Origin: Synechococcales cyanobacterium T60_A2020_003
Lineage (GTDB): Bacteria; Cyanobacteriota; Cyanobacteriia; RECH01
Length of the DNA: 38,080 nt
Reading direction: 5' to 3'
Assembly: GCA_015272205.1 (NCBI GenBank)
Contig: JACYMB010000083.1
Coordinates: forward strand, 1-38,080
Positions 33,883 through 38,080 of the stretch are shown one piece after another. Numbering within the stretch: the stretch's first letter is position 1; every line of letters starts with the position of its first letter. The translations under genes were made by a program, and so were the position numbers. A model generated the notes under the pieces. The model searched no databases. It worked only from the letters and a program-made list of their open reading frames with translations, and was not told the origin of the DNA.

Positions 33883-34083
33883 GTGATTACGATTCGTACG
33901 ATGAAACAAATTGCCACCAGTCGCTCTATTCCTAGCTTTCGGTCGGCAGGATCACGACTGGTAGATAGTTCTGCCGCATTCGATCAGGCGCGAATGGATG
34001 CTGAGCGCGATCGCCAAATTGCACAGGAATCCTTGCGTCAGTGGCGAAGCACGCTCTGGAGCCGTCAGTTCAAGAATCGCTAA
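33883..34083 (+). CDS. Small basic protein in the gvp cluster (gvpX position)
   Basis: A 66-residue protein ('MITIRTMKQIATSRSIPSFR', 'AAFDQARMDAERDRQIAQES', 'LRQWRSTLWSRQF'). The GTG at 33883 is chosen because AGGAG sits 6 bases upstream; an ATG at 33901 would give 60 residues. It is rich in Arg and Ser with a helical C-terminal half and no membrane segment. In other cyanobacteria a small gene called gvpX lies between gvpJ and gvpK; this or the next gene could be its counterpart, but I cannot tell which. Function unknown; the location implies a role in vesicle formation. Confidence 0.6.
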   Translation: MITIRTMKQIATSRSIPSFRSAGSRLVDSSAAFDQARMDAERDRQIAQESLRQWRSTLWSRQFKNR

Positions 34084-34113
34084 GATTAGTAGCGCTTACC
34101 CCTTGGATCTCAT

Positions 34114-34125
34114 CACTATAGAGAC
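34114..34125 (+). repeat. Leader repeat, copy 2
   Basis: CACTATAGAGAC, identical to 33857-33868. It ends 13 bases before the ATG at 34139. Confidence 0.6.
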
Positions 34126-34138
34126 ATACAGCGTTTAT

Positions 34139-34393
34139 ATGAACACTGTACCTATGGAGCAATTCGATCAACCCGATCAACCTAAACCGATGAACCAAGT
34201 GCAACGTCAACCCAAACCCTATCTTGATTCAGAGCACTATCGACAAATGCTAGTGCGCGACGGCGAGCGACGTTTTCAGGAATGGCACACCGCATTTCTG
34301 GAACACCAAAAAACGTTTCGTAATGCTACACAGGAGGGCGTTGGCAAAGCGTCTTTGCGAGACGCAGCGTCCCAAGACAATCACCAAGTGTAG
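34139..34393 (+). CDS. Second small protein in the gvp cluster
   Basis: An 84-residue hydrophilic protein ('MNTVPMEQFDQPDQPKPMNQ', 'YLDSEHYRQMLVRDGERRFQ', 'EWHTAFLEHQKTFRN'). ATG 34139 or 34154 could start it; neither has a strong ribosome binding site, but the 12-base leader repeat sits 13 bases before the first. The last 20 codons ('EGVGKASLRDAASQD') are encoded by a sequence with a perfect hairpin that resembles a dispersed cyanobacterial repeat, so the original C-terminus may have been replaced by repeat insertion. It ends 7 bases before gvpK. Possibly gvpX or an undescribed accessory gene. Confidence 0.55.
   Translation: MNTVPMEQFDQPDQPKPMNQVQRQPKPYLDSEHYRQMLVRDGERRFQEWHTAFLEHQKTFRNATQEGVGKASLRDAASQDNHQV
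34340..34372 (+). repeat. Hairpin repeat inserted in the 3' end of a small gvp gene
   Basis: GCGTCT-TTGCG-AGACGC (34349-34365) is a perfect 6-pair hairpin inside GCGTTGGCAAAGC...GACGCAGCG. The word pattern 'GCGTTGGC-AAGC-TCT...AGACGC' recalls short dispersed repeats of Nostoc-type genomes (from memory). It lies inside the coding frame. Confidence 0.45.
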
Positions 34394-34400
34394 GGTGATC

Positions 34401-34886
34401 ATGATTCAACCGGATAATGCGTCCTCAGACATCCCATCCGATACCATCGATTTAAACTCTGCACTCTCCGCACCGTCAAAGCCAAATTCAGGACTTGCCC
34501 CTCTTTTGCTGACGGTCGTTGAGTTGGTGCGGCAATTGATGGAAGCGCAGATCATTCGACGGATGGATCAGGGTGAGCTAACCGAGGCTGATTTGGAACG
34601 GGCAGCGGAAAGCCTCCGCAAACTTGAGGAGCAAGTTATCCAGCTTTGCGAGATTTTTGAGATTGATCCCGCCGATCTCAACATTGATTTAGGCGACATC
34701 GGAACATTGCTGCCCAGAACAGGGTACTACCCTGGCGAAACTTCAACCAACCCGTCAATTCTAGAACTCCTGGATCGCCTGCTCAATGTTGGTGTCGTCC
34801 TCGAAGGCGATGTCGAACTGGGCCTTGCACAGCTTAACTTGATCCATGCGAAGTTACGCCTAGTTCTCACCTCGAAACCCGTTTGA
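34401..34886 (+). CDS. gvpK: Gas vesicle protein GvpK
   Basis: A 161-residue protein from the ATG at 34401. The core shows 'LAPLLLTVVELVRQLMEAQI', 'IRRMDQGELTEADLERAAES', 'LEEQVIQLCEIFEIDPADLN' and 'DLGDIGTLLP', typical of GvpK. It then ends with a segment like the GvpA core ('SILELLDRLLNVGVVLEGDV', 'ELGLAQLNLIHAKLRLVLTS'), so a GvpA-type helix-beta unit is attached at the C-terminus. GvpK is an assembly or nucleation component. A frame to 34323 exists but overlaps the upstream gene. It is followed by a 176-base spacer with an inverted repeat. Confidence 0.93.
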   Translation: MIQPDNASSDIPSDTIDLNSALSAPSKPNSGLAPLLLTVVELVRQLMEAQIIRRMDQGELTEADLERAAESLRKLEEQVIQLCEIFEIDPADLNIDLGDIGTLLPRTGYYPGETSTNPSILELLDRLLNVGVVLEGDVELGLAQLNLIHAKLRLVLTSKPV

Positions 34887-34935
34887 TTTGCTGCAAACGA
34901 GGGAACTCTATCAATGGTGCTTCCTGCGTTCGGAA

Positions 34936-34987
34936 CAAAGGGGACTGGGAACCTGGAATCATAATGACGCCGATCCGCTCCCCTTTG
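34936..34987 (+). promoter_or_regulatory. Inverted repeat in the gvpK-gvpF spacer
   Basis: CAAAGGGGA (34936-34944) and TCCCCTTTG (34979-34987) are perfect 9-base inverted repeats with a 34-base loop. With a 176-base spacer in an otherwise compact cluster, it may be a processing site or the site of an internal promoter. Confidence 0.4.
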
Positions 34988-35062
34988 CCCTCCGTCCAAC
35001 CAGAGCAAGCATACCCCTTCCAATCCGCCGATTTATCACTGACAACCCCAAGGTGATTTCCC

Positions 35063-35806
35063 ATGTCAAACGGTCTGTACCTATACGGCATTTTCCCAAC
35101 CCCTGGCCCCACCCATCTGGAAATTGAAGGGCTAGATAAGCAGCCAGTGAAGTCGCACCAGCTTGATCAGTTTGTTTTTCTCTACTCTGATGCTCAGCAG
35201 GATCGCTATCTGGCAAGCCGCCGCAACTTACTAGGACATGAACGGGTTCTAGAACATGCGATGGAGCACGGATTTCATACTCTGCTCCCCCTGCAATTTG
35301 GTCTCATTATTGATGATTGGGATATGGTGCGGGAGCAGCTTATTACGCCCCAGGGCGAAAAACTCAGCACGTTGCTTCATCACTTGGAAGGACAACGAGA
35401 AGTAGGTGTGAAACTGTTTTGGGAAACGGAGAAAGAGCTAGAAGCCTTGATGGCTGAAAACGATACCTTGCGGGCGGAGCGCGATCGCCTTGAAGGACGC
35501 ACCCTCAGCATGGATGAGATTGTCCGGATTGGGCAGGCTATAGAACAGGCCATGGAGGATCGTAAAGACGCTATTATCCAAACCTTTCAAACCACGCTCA
35601 ATCCGCTAGCCACCAAGGTCGTTGAAAATGATCCGCTAACGGAGACCATGATTTATAATGCGGCCTATTTGATTTCGTGGGATGCGGAGTCGGCGTTTAG
35701 CGAAAAGGTAGAACACCTCGATCACCATTTTGAAAATCGCTTGCGGATTCGCTACAACAACTTCACAGCTCCGTTTAACTTTGCCCAATTAGAAGCCTTT
35801 GCCTAG
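35063..35806 (+). CDS. gvpF: Gas vesicle protein GvpF/GvpL
   Basis: A 247-residue GvpF/L-family protein: 'GLYLYGIFPTPGP' at the N-terminus, 'HERVLEHAMEHGFHTLLPLQ', 'FGLIIDDWD', 'VGVKLFWETEKELEALMAEN', and the C-terminal beta/alpha domain 'ENRLRIRYNNFTAPFNFAQL'. GvpF binds GvpA and is thought to help deliver it to the growing vesicle. The ATG at 35063 gives the family N-terminus. Only one GvpF/L gene is present in the window; gvpW, a second family member in other cyanobacteria, is absent here. gvpG follows after 59 bases. Confidence 0.93.
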   Translation: MSNGLYLYGIFPTPGPTHLEIEGLDKQPVKSHQLDQFVFLYSDAQQDRYLASRRNLLGHERVLEHAMEHGFHTLLPLQFGLIIDDWDMVREQLITPQGEKLSTLLHHLEGQREVGVKLFWETEKELEALMAENDTLRAERDRLEGRTLSMDEIVRIGQAIEQAMEDRKDAIIQTFQTTLNPLATKVVENDPLTETMIYNAAYLISWDAESAFSEKVEHLDHHFENRLRIRYNNFTAPFNFAQLEAFA

Positions 35807-35865
35807 TGGATCTCTAGAGAATTGCTCCATTGCCATGACCTTCACCGCAATCCCAGAGGTTTTTT

Positions 35866-36108
35866 ATGTTTCTTGATCTCCTCTTTGCCCCGATCACCGC
35901 TCCCGTTAACGGTCTTGCCTGGATTGGAAATAAAATTCTAGAACATGCAGGTTCGGATCTGGACGAGAAAGAATCCTTGCAAAAACAGCTCCTCGCCCTG
36001 CAACTCGCCTTTGATATGGGCGATATCTCCGAAGAAGAATTCGAGGAGCAGGAAGAGGAGCTATTGCTGGCTATCGATGCACTCACCTATCCGCCAGAAG
36101 AAGGATAA
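35866..36108 (+). CDS. gvpG: Gas vesicle protein GvpG
   Basis: An 80-residue protein: 'MFLDLLFAPITAPVNGLAWI' followed by a helical acidic part ('LQKQLLALQLAFDMGDISEE', 'EFEEQEEELLLAIDAL'). This is the normal GvpG pattern; GvpG is a minor or assembly factor that contacts other Gvp proteins. It is the last recognisable gas vesicle gene on the plus strand. Only 34 bases separate it from the convergent cyclophilin gene, and no clear terminator lies between, so read-through antisense to the cyclophilin is possible. Confidence 0.95.
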   Translation: MFLDLLFAPITAPVNGLAWIGNKILEHAGSDLDEKESLQKQLLALQLAFDMGDISEEEFEEQEEELLLAIDALTYPPEEG

Positions 36109-36142
36109 CTCGGAGTGTGATGGTTTCCGTAGTTTTGGAACT

Positions 36143-36901
36143 CTAGGGGGTTTTCAGGTTTTCTAGACCTGAAATAACCCGTGCGGATTCGATGCGATCG
36201 CCTTGCTGAATCGCGTCCACAACCTCCATACCCTCAGTTACGTACCCCAAAACGGCGTAGTTGCCATCTAAAAAGCCTAAATCCGACAACGCAAAGTAAA
36301 ACTGTGATGATGCTGAATCTGGCATTTGCGATCGCGCCATCGCAACCGCACCCCGCTGATGCATCAACACTGGGGGACGGTCAACCTTCGCGTCTTCCAA
36401 CGTGCGGCTGTAAACAATTTCACTATTACTCCCTTGGGGCTTAATTTCTAGGGGAATGTAGCGAGGGAGTCCTGTTTCTGGATCAACATAGCTTCCAGTG
36501 CCGTACATCTGAGGCGGAACATTGGGATCCTTCGTTTGCGGATCGCCACCCTGCACTACAAAGGGTTCTGGATCTCTGACGACTCGATGAAAGGCTGTAC
36601 CGTCATATACGCCCTTCTGCACCAAATCGACAAAATTACCAGCGGTAATCGGCGCATTGGTGCCATCGACCTCAATCCGAATTGGGCTGCCGTTAACGAT
36701 CAGTTCAACCGTAGCCGTGCCATCCAGACGAGGCAGCGAACTTGCCATGGGAGCGTTGACAATGCTGGTACTTTGAGGTGTTGATGTCGCAGATGCCGTT
36801 TCTGCGGCTTCTTGAGTGGCGCAAGAGATAAGGGCGATCGCCAATACGAGGAACAACCCCACCGAAAACAGGGGTTTAAGAATAGGTTTGATCACGTTCA
36901 T
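36143..36901 (-). CDS. Cyclophilin-type peptidyl-prolyl isomerase lipoprotein
   Basis: A 252-residue protein. The N-terminus is a lipoprotein signal ('LFLVLAIALISCATQ', with the modified Cys in LISC). The cyclophilin domain follows from about residue 60: 'GTNAPITAGNFVDLVQKGVY', 'GTAFHRVVRDPEPFVVQGGD', 'GAVAMARSQMPDSASSQFYF', 'LDGNYAVLGYVTEGMEVV'. It should catalyse proline cis-trans isomerisation on the outer side of the inner membrane or in the thylakoid lumen. Its start is 34 bases after the ycf4 stop, so the two are probably one operon. A hairpin (GGGTTTTCAGGT / ACCTGAAATAACCC, 36148-36180) lies at its 3' end just before the stop codon. Confidence 0.93.
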   Translation of the reverse strand: MNVIKPILKPLFSVGLFLVLAIALISCATQEAAETASATSTPQSTSIVNAPMASSLPRLDGTATVELIVNGSPIRIEVDGTNAPITAGNFVDLVQKGVYDGTAFHRVVRDPEPFVVQGGDPQTKDPNVPPQMYGTGSYVDPETGLPRYIPLEIKPQGSNSEIVYSRTLEDAKVDRPPVLMHQRGAVAMARSQMPDSASSQFYFALSDLGFLDGNYAVLGYVTEGMEVVDAIQQGDRIESARVISGLENLKTP

Positions 36902-36935
36902 TCAACTAAATCCTTGGTTTCTAGATCTGTGTACG

Positions 36936-37505
36936 TTACAGCCCTTCAAGTGGAACGCCCAAGAATCGTGCTAGTTCTGCCCCCTGATTCTCAAGACGTG
37001 AGAGTGCCATCGGCTGCCCTACTGGAGTTAAGGGTAAATCGCCCTTCCCCTTCACGCGAAGATATAAAACTCGCCGGGGATTCAGCCCTTCCTTGATTTC
37101 CACACGAATCGCTTGCACATCTTCTAAGGGGTAAGAAACCTCAATGGTGCGATTCTTGCCCAAAAACCCCTTCCGAAAAATGGTCACAGTTCCCGTATTC
37201 CGATCAAATCGATTAAAGCCGCCACCCACGTCTAAAAGAATGACACTCCATAAGTAAGTGGCTAGCAGCAAACCCGCCACACCATAGAATCCCATGACGG
37301 CACCTTGAGGTACGAAAATTAAATCCGTCGGACTGGCAAACGGTAGTAGGTTGACTTTGAAATAGCTCGATAAGCTTGCGAGCAGGAAGCCCAGGCTGCC
37401 GCCTAAAACTACAGTTGCCCACCAGTAATTGCTAAATCGCCTAGACCCCAGAACATCTTGGGTGAGGGTTAAATCGGCTGTCTTTTTTGTTGTAGAGGAC
37501 GACAT
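36936..37505 (-). CDS. ycf4: Photosystem I assembly protein Ycf4
   Basis: A 189-residue protein with two membrane helices near residues 26-48 ('YWWATVVLGGSLGFLLASLS') and 66-92 ('PQGAVMGFYGVAGLLLATYL'), then a soluble domain with 'VGGGFNRFDRNTGTVTIFRK', 'GFLGKNRTIEVSYPLEDVQA' and 'GLNPRRVLYLRVKG'. These are the hallmarks of Ycf4, which assists photosystem I assembly at the thylakoid membrane. It is divergent from psbD, a common order in cyanobacteria, and is followed by a cyclophilin lipoprotein gene. The ATG at 37505 gives the usual length. Confidence 0.97.
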   Translation of the reverse strand: MSSSTTKKTADLTLTQDVLGSRRFSNYWWATVVLGGSLGFLLASLSSYFKVNLLPFASPTDLIFVPQGAVMGFYGVAGLLLATYLWSVILLDVGGGFNRFDRNTGTVTIFRKGFLGKNRTIEVSYPLEDVQAIRVEIKEGLNPRRVLYLRVKGKGDLPLTPVGQPMALSRLENQGAELARFLGVPLEGL

Positions 37506-38007
37506 GGGTAAAAATCCTAATTTTTTAAGTGATATGCAAAAACCTGGGCAGGGAGTGGAGCTTTAAGCTATATGCCTATTTTCGAGAGGCAACAGTGACA
37601 GTGTTTCAGATTCATGGATAAGACACCGTTATCTACTCTAACGCTTGATATTCAGCATTGGTACGTTACAAATCTGAGAGAACAAAGGAAGCATTGGATC
37701 TCCAAAAAACGCTGTGAATCCCACTCAAAGCGAGTTTTAGGAAAAATGAATTGCTCATATCAGATTGTAAAATTTTTAATATCTCTATATCATAGAGAGA
37801 CGTTAAGTGCTGTTCACCGTGGGATGCGATCGCATGGTGTAAGGCAAAGTTAGCGTTGGATAGCGCCTAGCTAGGTTTGAGGATCAAGCTTAGGAAGCGT
37901 CCAAATAAAATCTAAAAGCCTGGCTGATTAGCAGGTTTTCTTAGCCCTTGGGAAGGGTATCCTGCTCTCGCCTTAGGGATTTGCTGCGATATTAACGAGG
38001 ATATGAA
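37506..38007. promoter_or_regulatory. ycf4-psbD intergenic region
   Basis: About 500 bases holding the divergent promoters. TCTCTAT-ATC-ATAGAGA (37782-37798) is a perfect 7-pair dyad in an AT-rich stretch 210 bases before psbD. The psbD leader with alternative hairpins is listed separately. A 79-codon frame here is not supported as a gene. Confidence 0.5.
37914..37966 (+). promoter_or_regulatory. psbD leader with mutually exclusive hairpins
   Basis: AAAGCCTG (37915-37922) can pair with CAGGTTTT (37932-37939; one G-T pair). AGCAGG (37930-37935) can instead pair with CCTGCT (37961-37966), enclosing a perfect inner hairpin CCCTT-GGG-AAGGG (37945-37957). The two folds share bases 37932-37935 and cannot coexist. 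They lie 42-94 bases before the psbD ATG. Confidence 0.5.
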
Positions 38008-38080
38008 ATGACCATAGCAATGGGGCGCGCGCAAGCCCAGCGAGGATGGTTCGACGTTCTCGACGACTGGCTCAAGCGTG
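38008..38080 (+). CDS. psbD: Photosystem II D2 protein, 5' end
   Basis: The first 24 codons read 'MTIAMGRAQAQRGWFDVLDD' then 'WLKR', the characteristic N-terminus of the D2 reaction-centre protein; the gene runs off the right edge. D2 pairs with D1 to hold the photosystem II pigments and quinones in the thylakoid membrane. GAGG lies 8 bases before the ATG. Another ATG at 38003 opens a two-codon frame (ATG AAA TGA) whose stop overlaps the psbD start. Confidence 0.97.
   Translation, partial: MTIAMGRAQAQRGWFDVLDDWLKR

Noticed and set aside
33850-34130. CACTATAGAGA resembles the core of the T7 phage promoter
   Set aside because: Only the inner bases match, the upstream specificity part is absent, and there are no phage genes nearby. 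Treated as a leader repeat instead.
34888-35127. 79-codon plus frame and overlapping minus frames in the gvpK-gvpF spacer
   Set aside because: No ribosome site and no recognisable protein; they run into the gvpF start in another frame.
36148-36180. Terminator between gvpG and the cyclophilin gene
   Set aside because: The hairpin lies within the last codons of the cyclophilin gene and has no U-tract on either strand, so it is noted only in that gene's entry.
37614-37853. 79-codon frame between ycf4 and psbD
   Set aside because: Basic, low-complexity composition, no ribosome binding site, and it lies in the divergent promoter region; no recognisable family.
1-38080. Frequent GCGATCGC octamers as a local repeat system
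   Set aside because: This is the genome-wide HIP1 motif of cyanobacteria, useful for identifying the host but not a local feature.

Overview
The window is chromosomal DNA of a cyanobacterium. The evidence is a form IB RuBisCO operon (rbcL-rbcX-rbcS), ycf4 divergent from psbD, ycf35 and ycf46, a cyanobacterial ribBA with a C-terminal extension, and the HIP1 octamer GCGATCGC scattered throughout. A FraD-like (DUF5357) membrane protein and a gas vesicle cluster suggest a filamentous, buoyant or once-buoyant species. No tRNA, rRNA, CRISPR array or complete insertion sequence was seen.

Layout. 1-3.7 kb is a scarred region: the end of a FraD-like gene, a transposase relic, a truncated unknown gene, a MITE-like element, and an amino-acid-permease/DUF4397 fusion broken by a frameshift. 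3.7-9.5 kb is all on the minus strand: ribBA, the ycf35-ycf46-RHH group and an M20 amidohydrolase. 9.9-13.6 kb holds a PD-(D/E)XK nuclease, a CoA-binding protein and a second scar in which a TpsB outer-membrane transporter is cut and joined to the tail of a CHAT protease gene. 13.7-19.9 kb (minus) holds a secreted DUF3747/SLH protein, surE overlapping a DUF697-type GTPase, a second degenerate GTPase and a small coiled-coil protein. 20.1-21.9 kb is an RCK-type channel. 21.9-24.3 kb is the rbc operon, ending in a strong terminator. 25.1-29.3 kb holds an aldo/keto reductase, an acidic membrane protein, a peptidoglycan-binding protein and a small unknown protein. 30.1-36.1 kb is the gas vesicle cluster gvpA-C-N-J-(two small genes)-K-F-G. 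36.1-38.1 kb holds a cyclophilin lipoprotein and ycf4, with psbD starting at the right edge.

The gas vesicle cluster is the most interesting part. GvpA is the rib protein, GvpC the outer stiffener, GvpN an AAA+ ATPase, and GvpJ, K, F and G are minor or assembly proteins. GvpC and GvpN both carry the same C-terminal winged-helix-like domain, tethered by a basic linker in GvpC and a long acidic linker in GvpN. This suggests a physical link between the ATPase and the outer protein that I do not know to be described. Two small genes between gvpJ and gvpK share an identical 12-base leader at nearly the same distance from their starts. Other regulatory candidates include a palindrome at the start of the RHH-ycf46-ycf35 transcript, an inverted repeat covering the leader of the nuclease gene, and mutually exclusive hairpins in the psbD leader.
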